DNA of 64,000 nt from an uncultured Pelagibacteraceae bacterium (GTDB taxonomy: Bacteria > Pseudomonadota > Alphaproteobacteria > Pelagibacterales > Pelagibacteraceae). The translations under genes were made by a program, and so were the position numbers. How positions within the stretch are numbered: the first letter of the stretch is position 1; each line of letters starts with the position of its first letter. This document shows, in pieces, positions 29,227 to 42,680 of this stretch. The DNA lies in the NCBI GenBank assembly GCA_902544135.1, contig CACCBF010000006.1, positions 28,537 to 92,536 on the forward strand, given 5' to 3'. Under the pieces are notes generated by a model, which had not been told where the DNA came from, searched no databases, and saw only the letters and a list, made by a program, of their open reading frames with translations.

Positions 29227-30762
29227 ATGGAAATAAATCCCTCAGAAGTAACAAAAATATTAAAAGAACAAATTAAAAACTTTGGAGAAAAAGCTGAGGT
29301 ATCTGAAGTAGGCCAAGTTTTGTCAGTCGGAGATGGTATAGCTAGAATTTATGGACTTGACAATGTTCAAGCAGGAGAAATGGTTGAGTTTACTGATGGT
29401 TCAAAAGGTATGGCTCTTAATTTAGAGAGCGAAAATGTTGGAGTTGTTATTTTTGGTGATGATAGAAATATTAAAGAAGGAGATATAGTAAAGAGAACAG
29501 GAAGCATCGTTGATACTCCAGTCGGAAAAGAATTACTGGGTCGTGTAGTAGATGGTTTAGGTAACCCTATTGATGGAAAAGGTGCTTTAGATAAAGGTGT
29601 TAAAAAAAGCAGGGTAGAGGTAAAAGCACCAGGCATAATACCTCGTCAATCTGTTAGCGAACCGATGCAAACAGGTTTAAAATCTATTGATAGTTTAGTG
29701 CCAATAGGAAGAGGACAAAGAGAATTAATTATTGGAGATAGACAAACAGGTAAAACAGCAGTTGCTGTTGATGCAATCATCAATCAAAAAAAAATTAATG
29801 AGTCAGGGGATGAGAAACAAAAGTTATATTGTATTTATGTAGCTGTTGGTCAAAAAAGATCAACTGTAAGACAAATTCAAAAAACTTTAGAAGAGGCTGG
29901 AGCAATGGAGTATACTACTATTGTTGCTGCCACGGCATCAGACTCAGCTCCTCTGCAATTTTTAGCACCGTACACTGGTTGTGCTATGGGAGAGTATTTC
30001 AGAGACAATGGAATGCATGCACTAATTATTTATGATGATCTTTCAAAGCAAGCTGTTGCTTATAGACAAATGTCTTTGATTTTAAGAAGACCGCCAGGAA
30101 GGGAGGCATATCCTGGGGATGTATTTTACCTTCATAGCAGATTACTTGAAAGAGCAGCAAAACTAAGTGATGAACACGGCGGCGGTTCTTTAACAGCATT
30201 GCCAATTATAGAAACACAAGGTGGAGACGTTTCTGCCTACATACCCACAAATGTGATTTCAATTACAGATGGACAAATCTTTCTAGAAACTGAACTTTTT
30301 AATCAAGGTATAAGACCAGCTATAAACGTAGGGCTTTCAGTTTCAAGAGTTGGATCTGCAGCACAAACAAAGGCTATGAAAAAAGTTTCTGGTTCAATGA
30401 AATTAGAATTGGCACAATACAGAGAAATGGCAGCTTTTGCGCAATTTGGTTCTGACTTAGATGCATCAACTCAACAATTACTTAATAGAGGATCAAAGCT
30501 TACAGAGTTACTTAAACAAAAACAATATTCTCCAATGACTGTGGCTGAGCAAGTAATTTCAGTTTTTTGTGGTGTTAAAGGTTATCTTGATGACATAGAG
30601 CTAAAAGAAATTGCAAATTTTGAAAATAAAATAATTGAAAAATGTAAATCTGAAAAGCCAGAAATCATAGAGTCTATTTTAAGTTCAGGTAAGCTTGAGG
30701 AAGACTCTGAACAAAAATTAGTAGAAGTAATAAAACAGCTAAAACAAACATTTAATTCATAA
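29227..30762 (+). CDS. atpA: ATP synthase F1 alpha subunit
   Basis: 511 residues, normal. It is the non-catalytic nucleotide-binding subunit of the F1 hexamer. The Walker [13 protein letters not shown] (about residues 168-179), the family segment [19 protein letters not shown], and [24 protein letters not shown] are intact. Eight bases separate it from atpG. The F0 genes (atpB, E, F) are not in this window, as expected for alphaproteobacteria, where F0 and F1 genes are split. Confidence 0.98.
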   Translation: MEINPSEVTKILKEQIKNFGEKAEVSEVGQVLSVGDGIARIYGLDNVQAGEMVEFTDGSKGMALNLESENVGVVIFGDDRNIKEGDIVKRTGSIVDTPVGKELLGRVVDGLGNPIDGKGALDKGVKKSRVEVKAPGIIPRQSVSEPMQTGLKSIDSLVPIGRGQRELIIGDRQTGKTAVAVDAIINQKKINESGDEKQKLYCIYVAVGQKRSTVRQIQKTLEEAGAMEYTTIVAATASDSAPLQFLAPYTGCAMGEYFRDNGMHALIIYDDLSKQAVAYRQMSLILRRPPGREAYPGDVFYLHSRLLERAAKLSDEHGGGSLTALPIIETQGGDVSAYIPTNVISITDGQIFLETELFNQGIRPAINVGLSVSRVGSAAQTKAMKKVSGSMKLELAQYREMAAFAQFGSDLDASTQQLLNRGSKLTELLKQKQYSPMTVAEQVISVFCGVKGYLDDIELKEIANFENKIIEKCKSEKPEIIESILSSGKLEEDSEQKLVEVIKQLKQTFNS

Positions 30763-30769
30763 AATACTT

Positions 30770-33062
<2,293 letters not shown>

Positions 33063-33063
<1 letters not shown>

Positions 33064-33455
33064 TGAGCGAAGAATTTAAACTTGAAGTAGTCAACCCAGA
33101 AAAATCTTTTCTTTCAAAAGATGATGTCACTGAAGTGGTAGTCCCAGCATTTGAGGGAGAGATGGGAATACTTAAGGATCATATATCTATAATTTCTTTT
33201 TTAAAACCTGGCATAATTAAAATTTATTCAAAATTAGGTGAAGAAAAATATTATGTTGAAGATGGAATAATTGAATTCAAAAATAACAATCTATCAATTC
33301 TTACCAGCACTATTTTCAACATTAAAGATATAGAAAAAAACAAAATAGATGAAATGTTGAGAGTTGCCGAAGAAGAGACAGCTAAGGATAACATAAGTGA
33401 TCAAGCAAAATACTTAATTGATCAGAAAATTGAAGTTTTAAGAACTATTAATTAA
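33063..33455 (+). CDS. atpC: ATP synthase F1 epsilon subunit
   Basis: 130 residues: N-terminal beta sandwich (FKLEVVNPEKSFLSKDDVTEVVVPAFEGEMGIL in pattern) followed by a helical tail. It couples the rotor to the c-ring and can inhibit ATP hydrolysis. Last gene of the operon. Its 3' end runs eight bases into the convergent rppH gene, leaving no room for an intrinsic terminator between the two operons. Confidence 0.95.
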
Positions 33456-33933
33456 TAATCTTTTCTAATTTTTTTTGAAGTATCTTGTAAACATTAAGTT
33501 TGAAATTTACAACTATCTCTGTAATAGAATTTAGTTCTATCCATTTCCATTCAAAAAATTCTGGTTTGCTTGTGTTAATATTTATTTCATTATCACTACC
33601 AAGGTATCTCATTAAAAACCATTTTTGTTTTTGCCCTTTAAATTTACCTTTCCAAATTTTACCTAGAAGGTGGTTAGGTAGTTCATAAGTGGTTATTTCA
33701 TCTATTTCAGTTATTAACTCGACGTTTTTAATACTAGTTTCTTCTTCTAGTTCTCTGTAGGCAGCAGATAAAAAATCTTCACCTTCATCAACACCTCCTT
33801 GTGGCATTTGCCAAAAACCTTTTGGGTTGTCGATTCTTTTTGCTACAAAAATTTTATTTTCTTTGTTTAAGACAATTATCCCAACACCTACTCTATAAGG
33901 TAGATTTTTATATTTTTCCTGAATTTCAACCAT
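33448..33933 (-). CDS. rppH: RNA pyrophosphohydrolase (Nudix family)
   Basis: 161 residues. RppH removes pyrophosphate from mRNA 5' ends, starting RNase-E-dependent decay. The N-terminal LPYRVGVGIIVLNKENKIFVAKR and KGFWQMPQGGVDEGE are RppH-typical. The Nudix box reads GGVDEGEDFLSAAYRELEEE-T-S, so the usual Gly after the EEx motif is Ser; the metal-binding REL-EEE glutamates are intact. Last gene of the rplU operon; it overlaps ctpA by eight bases and the end of atpC on the other strand. Confidence 0.92.
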   Translation of the reverse strand: MVEIQEKYKNLPYRVGVGIIVLNKENKIFVAKRIDNPKGFWQMPQGGVDEGEDFLSAAYRELEEETSIKNVELITEIDEITTYELPNHLLGKIWKGKFKGQKQKWFLMRYLGSDNEININTSKPEFFEWKWIELNSITEIVVNFKLNVYKILQKKLEKIIN

Positions 33934-35071
33934 TAAGTAATTTAATCGCGTAATTCAATTGATTGTCGGTTTCAGTTTTAATTTTAAAATTATCACTTGT
34001 CTCATCGATTTCAATGTCAGGTGAAACACCTACTTCAGAAATAGATTTGCCTGAAGGCAAATAATACTTAGCTACAGTTAATCTTATAGCCCCTTTATTT
34101 TTTAGAGGAATAATAGATTGAACAGATCCTTTTCCATAACTATTTTCACCAATCAAAATTGCTCTTTTATGATCTTTTAAAGCTCCAGCCACAATTTCAG
34201 ACGCAGAAGCAGAGCCATAATTTATTAAAACAAGAATAGTTTTTCCTTTAGTAAGATCTCCTTTTTTTGCAAACCATTTTCGATTTTCTGATTGTTGTCT
34301 GCTTTTTGTAGAGACAATCTCACCATTATCCAAAAAGAAATCAGAAATTTTTATAGCTTGTGATAATAGTCCACCTGGATTATTTCTTAAGTCTAAAATG
34401 TAAGACTTTAAATTTTTATTTTTTTCAAATTCATTGATTTCTTTTTTTATTTGTCTGGCGCTATTTTCATTAAAGGAAGTTAATCGTATATACCCAATAT
34501 TTTTTTCTAGCAATTCTGCTTTGACCGATTTGATTTGAATTATTTCTCTTGTGACATTAAAAGTTAAAGCTTTTTTCTCTCCTCGCCTTCTTATTGTTAA
34601 TTCAATAGCAGAACCTACGGGCCCTCTCATTAACTCGACTGCTTCACTCAAAGATTTACCTTGTACTTGGTTGTCATTAATTTTAACGATATAATCTCCA
34701 GCTTTTATTCCTGCTTTGGATGCAGGTGTATCATCTATTGGAGAAATAACTTTTACAACTCCTGACTCCATTGTAACTTCAATACCAAGCCCTCCAAATT
34801 CTCCACTTGTCTCAGTTTGCATTTCGTTAAAAATTTCTGGAGACATGTAGCCTGAATATGGATCTAAAGATTGAAGTAAACCGTTGATAGCAGAGTCCAT
34901 ACTGTCAGATTGATTAATTTCATCAACGTATTCCTTATTTATTTTTTCTAAAACCTCACCAAAAACATCTATTTTTTCGTATATTTCGTTTTCAGAAGAA
35001 ATTACTTTTTGACTAAATAAAAATAAAATTAAAATAAAAGTTAAAAAATTTATTATTGTTTTTTTTTTCAT
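33926..35071 (-). CDS. ctpA: Carboxyl-terminal processing protease (S41, CtpA/Prc)
   Basis: 381 residues. It has an N-terminal hydrophobic signal or anchor (about residues 5-24, IINFLTFILILFLF), a PDZ domain (about 90-170, FGGLGIEV and KAGIKAGDYIVKIN), and the S41 protease domain. The catalytic serine lies in INYGSASASEIVAGAL and the lysine in NSYGKGSVQ. It is likely periplasmic, processing envelope proteins. It overlaps rsfS by four bases and rppH by eight, in a common alphaproteobacterial gene order (obg-proBA-nadD-rsfS-ctpA-rppH). Confidence 0.95.
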   Translation of the reverse strand: MKKKTIINFLTFILILFLFSQKVISSENEIYEKIDVFGEVLEKINKEYVDEINQSDSMDSAINGLLQSLDPYSGYMSPEIFNEMQTETSGEFGGLGIEVTMESGVVKVISPIDDTPASKAGIKAGDYIVKINDNQVQGKSLSEAVELMRGPVGSAIELTIRRRGEKKALTFNVTREIIQIKSVKAELLEKNIGYIRLTSFNENSARQIKKEINEFEKNKNLKSYILDLRNNPGGLLSQAIKISDFFLDNGEIVSTKSRQQSENRKWFAKKGDLTKGKTILVLINYGSASASEIVAGALKDHKRAILIGENSYGKGSVQSIIPLKNKGAIRLTVAKYYLPSGKSISEVGVSPDIEIDETSDNFKIKTETDNQLNYAIKLLNG

Positions 35072-35418
35072 ATAATTAATTTTTCTTTGGGTATTAACTC
35101 AGACCACATCTTTTCAAGCTCATAAAAACCTCTTTTTTCAGGGTGAAAAATATGTACTATAAGATCAATACCATCTACCAATTTCCATTCATTACTATCT
35201 TTACCTTCAATTTTAGAGTCTTTTATTCCACTTTCTTTAAGTTTTTTTAAAACTTGCTCAGACAATGCCTGAATATGTCTAGATGAAGTTCCACTAGCTA
35301 TAATCATATAATCAGCCATAGAACTTTTATCTTTTAAGTCTATACTTACAATGTCTTGAGCTTTATTTATGTCGAGAGTTTCAATGATAATTTTTTTTAA
35401 GCTTAAGATTTTATCCAT
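35068..35418 (-). CDS. rsfS: Ribosomal silencing factor RsfS
   Basis: 116 residues. It binds L14 and blocks subunit joining under starvation. Motifs are the DUF143-type KSSMADYMIIASGTSSRHIQ, the EGKDSNEWKLVDGIDLIVHIF segment in pattern, and the C-terminal FYELEKMWS. It lies between nadD and ctpA, the usual order. For an oligotroph that survives starvation a ribosome silencer is fitting, but that is inference. Confidence 0.95.
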   Translation of the reverse strand: MDKILSLKKIIIETLDINKAQDIVSIDLKDKSSMADYMIIASGTSSRHIQALSEQVLKKLKESGIKDSKIEGKDSNEWKLVDGIDLIVHIFHPEKRGFYELEKMWSELIPKEKLII

Positions 35419-35435
35419 TAATTACATCTACCTTA

Positions 35436-35954
35436 TCAAATTTTCCTTAATTGAGAAGATGAAATATTAACTTTATTAAATTCAATGAACTTTAAACTTT
35501 TTCCATTTAATCTTTTATATGAGACTGAATTTAATGATTTTTTTTTATAGCCATGACGATCAAAAACAATAATTTTACATTTTTTTGAAATAGCTTCCCA
35601 CTTATACCACTTGTGAAAATTAATAAGATTATCTGCCCCCATTAGAAAATAAATTTCGGCTTTGGTAGTTCTTTTTAGAAAGTTTATTAAGTCAATAGTT
35701 TTATTAGATCTTATCATCTTTTCATAAAATTTTATTTTTATAAAATTATTTAATTTTATGATCTTTTTACAACTTTGGATTCTTTCAGAAATGTTTGTAT
35801 TATTTTTCTTCTTTAAAGGATTTTTTAAAGTAATTGCCCAAATTATTTTTTTTAATTTGTATTCTTTTACAGCTTTTTTTGATATTGCTAAATGACCAAC
35901 ATGAGCAGGATCAAACGACCCACCAAGAACACCAATTTTATTTTTAAATCTCAA
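35436..35954 (-). CDS. nadD: Nicotinate-nucleotide adenylyltransferase
   Basis: 172 residues, somewhat short for NadD (about 190-215). It adenylates nicotinate mononucleotide in NAD synthesis. The nucleotidyltransferase motif GVLGGSFDPAHVGHLA and the C-terminal ISSSQLR (family ISST.IR) are present; the central segment FLMGADNLINFHKWYKWE is also typical. The start is TTG at 35954: AAGGA lies six bases upstream and the next in-frame ATG would be far inside the protein. One base separates it from proA. Confidence 0.92.
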   Translation of the reverse strand: MRFKNKIGVLGGSFDPAHVGHLAISKKAVKEYKLKKIIWAITLKNPLKKKNNTNISERIQSCKKIIKLNNFIKIKFYEKMIRSNKTIDLINFLKRTTKAEIYFLMGADNLINFHKWYKWEAISKKCKIIVFDRHGYKKKSLNSVSYKRLNGKSLKFIEFNKVNISSSQLRKI

Positions 35955-35955
35955 A

Positions 35956-37205
35956 TTATTTCCTTATTCTCCCATTACTTGATATTTGATATTTATAAGA
36001 CACTAGTTGATTAAGTCCAACAGGGCCTCTTGGAGGAAGCTTATTAGTTGAAATACCAACTTCGCCACCAAAACCAAATTCTCCACCATCTGCAAATTGA
36101 GTCGATGTATTATGCATGGCAATTGAGCTTTTAACTTCATTTAAAAATTTTTTTGCTGATTTCTTATTGATGGTGATAATCGAGTCAGTGTGCATTGTCC
36201 CATATCTATTAATATGATTGATTGCATCATTTATATCTCTGACACATTTTACAGAAACTGTAGCTGACAAATATTCTTTTGACCAATCTTTATCAGTAGC
36301 TCTAATAATTTTCCCTTTATAATTTTTTTTGATTCTGTTGTCTCCAATAATTTTGCATCCATGATCTTCTAAGTGTTTTAAAATAATGTTACATGATTTT
36401 TTTAAGATTTTTTGATGAACCAAAATCGTTTCTGTAGCCCCACAAATTGCTGTATTTCTTAATTTTGCATTAAAAATAATCTTTTTTGCTGTATTTAAGT
36501 TTGCGTTCTTATCAACATAAGTATGACATACTCCTTCCAAATGACCAATCACTGGTAAGTTAGATAACTTCTGAACTTTTTTTACTAAATTTTTTCCTCC
36601 TCTTGGAATAACTACATCAATATATTTATCCATTTTACTTAATAGATAATCGACAATATTTCTATTAGTTGAATCAATAAATTGAACAAAATTTTCGTTA
36701 ATATTATTTTTTTTTAATGAGTCTCTAAAAAGCTTTGACAAAATTTTATTTGAAAAAAAAGCCTCTGATCCACCTCTTAAAATTACTGGGTTTCCAGATT
36801 TAAAGCATAATGATGCGACGTCCGAGGTAACATTTGGCCTACTCTCATAAATAACAGCAATTATTCCTATAGGAATTGAGATCTTAGAAATATTTAACCC
36901 GTTTGGTCTATTCCATTTCTCCAAAACTCTATTTGTTGGGTCTTTAAGTTTTATTACAGATTTTATTGAACTAATAATATTATCTATTTTTTTTTCATTT
37001 AAAATAAGACGTTCAATTAAATTTTTTTTGACTCCCTTACTTATCGATCTATTAACGTCCTTCTTATTGGCACTAAGGATTAATTTTTGATTTTTTTTAA
37101 TAAGTGAACAGTAATCTATTAATACTTTATTTTTCTTTTTAGTATCCACCCGTTGTGCCAAGGCGCTTTTTGATTTTTTCCCAATATTGGTTAAAATTTT
37201 TTTTA

Positions 37206-37209
<4 letters not shown>
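35956..37209 (-). CDS. proA: Gamma-glutamyl phosphate reductase
   Basis: 417 residues. It reduces gamma-glutamyl phosphate to glutamate-5-semialdehyde in proline synthesis. The aldehyde-dehydrogenase-like fold, ESRPNVTSDVASLCFKSGNP, the catalytic Cys in NTAICGATETILVH, and C-terminal STQFADGGEFGFGGEVGIST identify it. It overlaps the end of proB by four bases. Adjacent kinase and reductase suit channelling of the unstable intermediate. Confidence 0.97.
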
Positions 37210-39294
<2,085 letters not shown>

Positions 39295-39312
39295 TTATTT
39301 TAAGTTGTACTA

Positions 39313-39567
39313 TTAATTGGGTTTTACAGAAACAAAAGTTTTATCTGATTTAGTTTTTTTAAAAACAACTTTACCCTTAATAACAGAAAAAATTGAATGG
39401 TCTTTACCCATACCAACGTTTTCACCGGGAAAAATTTTTGTTCCTCTTTGTCTTACGATTATGTTTCCTGGCACCACGGTTTCTCCACCATATTTTTTCA
39501 CACCAAGTCTTCGTCCAGCACTGTCACGCCCGTTTCTTGATGATCCACCTGCTTTTTTTGTTGCCAT
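39313..39567 (-). CDS. rpmA: 50S ribosomal protein L27
   Basis: 84 residues, the ordinary size. It contributes its N-terminus to the peptidyl transferase centre. The start [20 protein letters not shown] is canonical and needs no N-terminal processing, unlike the Firmicutes form. Lies between rplU and obgE. Confidence 0.98.
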   Translation of the reverse strand: MATKKAGGSSRNGRDSAGRRLGVKKYGGETVVPGNIIVRQRGTKIFPGENVGMGKDHSIFSVIKGKVVFKKTKSDKTFVSVKPN

Positions 39568-39576
39568 AACTTTACC

Positions 39577-39978
39577 TTACTTTTTGTTTTCTTTTGTATC
39601 CTTTGCTGCTGTTTTAGTTACTTTAGAAACTTCTTTAGCTTCAGATAAAACCTTACCATCTTTTGAAAAAATCTTATTTATTCTGATCATAGAATATTTT
39701 TGTCTATGGCCATTCTTTCTTCTTGAATTTTGTCTTCGTCTTTTTTTAAAAATTAAAATAGTTCTATTTTTGCTATTTTTTATTAGGTTTGCTTCAACTT
39801 TTGCGCCTTGCACCGTAGGAGATCCGATTTCTATCTCTTTTTCATTTCCGTAAGCTAAAATTTCTTTAAATTCTATTTTAGTATCCGGTTTTGAATTTGG
39901 TAGCTTTTCGATTTTTAGGATTTCACCTGATACTACTTTATATTGTTTTCCACCAGTTTGTATTACTGCATAAGACAT
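39577..39978 (-). CDS. rplU: 50S ribosomal protein L21 with a C-terminal tail
   Basis: 133 residues from the ATG at 39978 (MSYAVIQTGGKQYKV); the frame stays open upstream to 40005 but that region contains the promoter's start point. The L21 core spans about 1-102 (GSPTVQGAKVEA; RRRQNSRRKNGHRQ). About 30 further residues form a Lys/Glu/Thr-rich tail. First gene of the rplU-rpmA-obgE-proBA-nadD-rsfS-ctpA-rppH operon. Confidence 0.97.
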   Translation of the reverse strand: MSYAVIQTGGKQYKVVSGEILKIEKLPNSKPDTKIEFKEILAYGNEKEIEIGSPTVQGAKVEANLIKNSKNRTILIFKKRRRQNSRRKNGHRQKYSMIRINKIFSKDGKVLSEAKEVSKVTKTAAKDTKENKK

Positions 39979-40003
39979 AAGGATCTCAATTTTTAATAAT
40001 CGC

Positions 40004-40031
40004 AATATAATCTGAGCGAAACTTTAGTCAA
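40004..40031 (-). promoter_or_regulatory. Promoter of the rplU operon
   Basis: Read on the minus strand: TTGACT (40031-40026), 16 bases, TATATT (40009-40004). It lies in the 63-base gap between gloB and rplU, and the start point would fall at about 39997, some 20 bases before the L21 ATG. A good match to the sigma-70 consensus in a position where an operon promoter is needed. Confidence 0.65.
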
Positions 40032-40041
40032 GCTCAATAAA

Positions 40042-40761
40042 TCAAAAATTATCCTTTAAATCTCTCAGTTTTGAAAAAGTCTTAATATCCTCAGCTTTTA
40101 AAAATATATTACACTCTAATTCATCATCTAATACAGAAGGAATAGTTGGTGAATTTAATTTATGATTATTCTTAATTTTTAAAACTTTTTTTTTTAGTTT
40201 TAAATTGTCTGGGTCATTGAATAAACAAAATTCAGAATTTTTTAGTGTATATTCATGACCACAATAGATCAGAGTATCCTTAGGTAATTTTTTAAATATT
40301 TTTAAAGAGTTAAACATCTGCTCATAAGTTCCCTCGAAGATTCTACCACAACCTAAAGAAAATAAAGTATCACCTGTAAAAATTAATTTTTCTTTAAAAA
40401 AATGGAAAGCAATATGACCTGATGTATGACCCGGCGTATGGTAAATTTTTGCTTCAAAGTTACCTTTTTGCCAGATTTGATTATTTTCTACAAGAATATT
40501 TATTCCTGGAATTCGATTCTTATCATCTTTAAATCCAATAACATCACAATTATATTTTTTTTTCAGTTCAAGATTACCACCGATATGATCGTGATGGTGA
40601 TGGGTATTTAAAATATATTTAAGATCAATCTTATTGTTATCTATAAAATCAATTATTGGTTCAGACTCGCTTGGGTCAACTATACAAGCAGATTGACTAT
40701 TTTCATCAATTATTGCGTAACTATAATTATCTTGAAGACATTTAATAATTTTTATTTTCAT
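40042..40761 (-). CDS. gloB: Hydroxyacylglutathione hydrolase (glyoxalase II)
   Basis: 239 residues, a metallo-beta-lactamase-fold thioesterase that hydrolyses lactoylglutathione to lactate. The metal-binding motif NTHHHHDHIGGN, the later HTPGHTSGHIAFH, FTGDTLFSLGCGRIFEG, and YCGHEYTLKN match GloB. Third gene of metX-metW-gloB, overlapping metW by four bases. Why a detoxification thioesterase is co-transcribed with methionine genes is not evident. Confidence 0.94.
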   Translation of the reverse strand: MKIKIIKCLQDNYSYAIIDENSQSACIVDPSESEPIIDFIDNNKIDLKYILNTHHHHDHIGGNLELKKKYNCDVIGFKDDKNRIPGINILVENNQIWQKGNFEAKIYHTPGHTSGHIAFHFFKEKLIFTGDTLFSLGCGRIFEGTYEQMFNSLKIFKKLPKDTLIYCGHEYTLKNSEFCLFNDPDNLKLKKKVLKIKNNHKLNSPTIPSVLDDELECNIFLKAEDIKTFSKLRDLKDNF

Positions 40762-41357
40762 TTATTTTCAATCAAAAATATTCCAAGCTCTCCGAATAAA
40801 TTTTTCAAAAAAATATTTGATTTACTTATATTCGAGATATTTTTATTTATTAAAGCTAAAGATTTAACAATTTTAAAATTAATAGTTTCTGAAAATCTTA
40901 CAAAATCTTTAATAGTACACATATGAATATTTGGTGTGTTGTACCATTCATGAGGTAGTGAACTTGTAATTGGCATAGTTCCTTTAAAAAGTAAGTCTAA
41001 CCTTACCTTCCAATTTCCAAAGTTCGGAATAGTCACAATGGCTTTTTTGCCAACTCTTAAAAGTTCCTTAATGACAATTTCTGGATTTATAAAAGCTTGC
41101 AGTGTCTGACCCAAAACAACATAGTCAAAAGAATTTTTCGGAAATTGCTTTAAATCAAGCTCTGCATTACCTTCAATAACTGTCAATCCTTTAGCTATAC
41201 ATATTTGAACTTTTTCTTTAGAAATTTCAATTCCTCTTATATTCACATTTTTGTTTTTTCTCAAAAATTCCATCAAAGTTCCATCATCACAACCAACATC
41301 TAATACAGTTGAGTTTTTTTCGATTATATTTGCAATAAAATTATATTCAGTTTTCAT
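40758..41357 (-). CDS. metW: MetW, methionine biosynthesis methyltransferase-like protein
   Basis: 199 residues with a class I SAM-methyltransferase fold: motif [16 protein letters not shown], then [13 protein letters not shown] and the MetW-typical [20 protein letters not shown]. MetW is nearly always paired with metX in alphaproteobacteria, and is known to be needed for or to assist homoserine acetylation in some species. It overlaps metX by 11 bases. Confidence 0.93.
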   Translation of the reverse strand: MKTEYNFIANIIEKNSTVLDVGCDDGTLMEFLRKNKNVNIRGIEISKEKVQICIAKGLTVIEGNAELDLKQFPKNSFDYVVLGQTLQAFINPEIVIKELLRVGKKAIVTIPNFGNWKVRLDLLFKGTMPITSSLPHEWYNTPNIHMCTIKDFVRFSETINFKIVKSLALINKNISNISKSNIFLKNLFGELGIFLIENK

Positions 41358-42477
41358 TATTACCTTCTATATAAGATTTATCTAAAAAATTTTTAAGTGC
41401 ATTTAAAAAATCTGGAACTTCAAGCAAAAAGGAGTCATGCCCTTTATCAGACTCTATTTCAACAAAACCTACATTCGCACCAATTGCGTTCAAAGCAATA
41501 ACTATATCTTTATTTTCTTGAGTTGGATAAAGCCAATCTGATGTAAAAGACATAATAAAAAATTTAGTTTTGGTTTTTTTGAAGGCGTTTGATAGATTGC
41601 CATTAAATTGTTTAACCAAATCAAAATAATCCATTGCTCTAGTTATATAAAGATAACTGTTAGCATCAAATCTATCTACAAATACTGAACCTTGATAGCG
41701 TAAATAACTTTCTATTTGAAAATCAGCATCAAATCCAAATTTAAGATCATCTCTTTCCTGGAGATTCCTACCAAATTTTTCTTGAAGTCCCTTTTTAGAT
41801 AAATAGGTAATATGAGCAGCCATTCTTGCTACAGCTAACCCTTTATCTGGCAACGTGCTTTTAGAATTATATTTTCCATCCATCCAATTATGATCAGCAG
41901 TTATTGCTTGTCTACCCAGTTCATTGAATGCAATATTTTGGGCTGAATGGCTAGATGTACAAGCAATAGGGACAGCTGTTTTAGCTTTGTCTGGAAAATT
42001 ACTCACAAATTGTAAGACTTGCATCCCTCCCATTGATCCACCAACTACAGAAAAAAGCTTTTTGATATTAAAAAAATCTAATAAATTTACTTGGGCGTTT
42101 ACCATATCATTGATCGTAATAACTGGAAAATCTGTTCCATATATTTTTTTTGTTTCAGGATTTTCGTGACTTGGACCAAAAGACCCCATGCAACCACCAA
42201 TCACATTAGCACAAATTACAAAATATTTATCTGTGTCGATAGATTTTTTTGGGCCTACCGCATAAGACCACCATCCATCTTTTTTAGTTATTGGATTTAC
42301 ACCTGTTACAAATTGATCACCTGTTAAGGCGTGAAAGACTAAAATTGCATTATCCTTATTTTCATTTAATTTGCCATAGGTCTCGTATGCCAAAGGAAAT
42401 TTACTAATAGTTTTACCACAGTCTAACTTAAGTGGTTTTTCAATTAACAATTTTTTTATATTTTCTCTTATATTCAT
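41347..42477 (-). CDS. metX: Homoserine O-acetyltransferase
   Basis: 376 residues, alpha/beta hydrolase fold. It acetylates homoserine (from acetyl-CoA) for methionine synthesis. The nucleophile elbow [12 protein letters not shown], the Asp region SFTSDWLYP, and the His region KGHDSFLLE are present. Some enzymes of this family use succinyl-CoA instead, so acyl specificity is not proven by sequence alone. It is preceded by a SAM-II riboswitch and its own promoter, so expression should fall when SAM is abundant. Confidence 0.94.
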   Translation of the reverse strand: MNIRENIKKLLIEKPLKLDCGKTISKFPLAYETYGKLNENKDNAILVFHALTGDQFVTGVNPITKKDGWWSYAVGPKKSIDTDKYFVICANVIGGCMGSFGPSHENPETKKIYGTDFPVITINDMVNAQVNLLDFFNIKKLFSVVGGSMGGMQVLQFVSNFPDKAKTAVPIACTSSHSAQNIAFNELGRQAITADHNWMDGKYNSKSTLPDKGLAVARMAAHITYLSKKGLQEKFGRNLQERDDLKFGFDADFQIESYLRYQGSVFVDRFDANSYLYITRAMDYFDLVKQFNGNLSNAFKKTKTKFFIMSFTSDWLYPTQENKDIVIALNAIGANVGFVEIESDKGHDSFLLEVPDFLNALKNFLDKSYIEGNNEN

Positions 42478-42510
42478 AATTATTGCTGAAAATTGAATTG
42501 TGAGAAAAAA

Positions 42511-42560
42511 ACTTTTTTAGCGGTTTTTTTATTGCGCTCGCAATTCAGATAAATCAGCGC
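42511..42560 (-). promoter_or_regulatory. SAM-II riboswitch upstream of metX
   Basis: Read on the minus strand from 42560, it has the conserved SAM-II core in order: GCGCTGATTT (42560-42551), a variable loop, ATTGCGAGCGC (42544-42534), an A-rich segment, and CCGCTAAAAA (42523-42514). P1 pairs GCGC (42560-42557) with GCGC (42537-42534), and the 3' GCTAAA is the invariant segment of the pseudoknot. SAM-II elements typically precede metX or metA genes in alphaproteobacteria. An A6-G-T7 run follows directly. The element begins exactly where transcription should start from the promoter upstream. Confidence 0.92.
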
Positions 42561-42566
42561 AGAAAT

Positions 42567-42595
42567 TTTGTACAAGAAGTTTTGAGCTATGTCAA
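42567..42595 (-). promoter_or_regulatory. Promoter of the metX-metW-gloB operon
   Basis: Minus strand: TTGACA (42595-42590, perfect consensus), 17 bases, TACAAA (42572-42567). The start point predicted seven bases on, at about 42560, is the first base of the SAM-II riboswitch, which independently supports the call. Confidence 0.75.
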
Positions 42596-42680
42596 TTTTA
42601 ATATATTTTAACTTAAACTATGTAAAAAAATCTTAATTTATCTATAAAGAGCATAAAAATTAAAAAAAAAAGAAAATATT

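Noticed and set aside
29829..30035. 68-codon frame inside atpA in another frame
   Set aside because: Fully inside a conserved atpA coding region; Cys/Ser-rich nonsense reading.
39317..39853. 178-codon plus-strand frame opposite rpmA and rplU
   Set aside because: Antisense of two ribosomal protein genes; hydrophobic composition is the mirror of Lys-rich codons, not evidence of a membrane protein.
42478..42510. Second riboswitch (SAM-V) in tandem after SAM-II
   Set aside because: Such tandems exist in marine bacteria, but only about 33 bases remain before the metX ATG and I see no SAM-V core or pairing.
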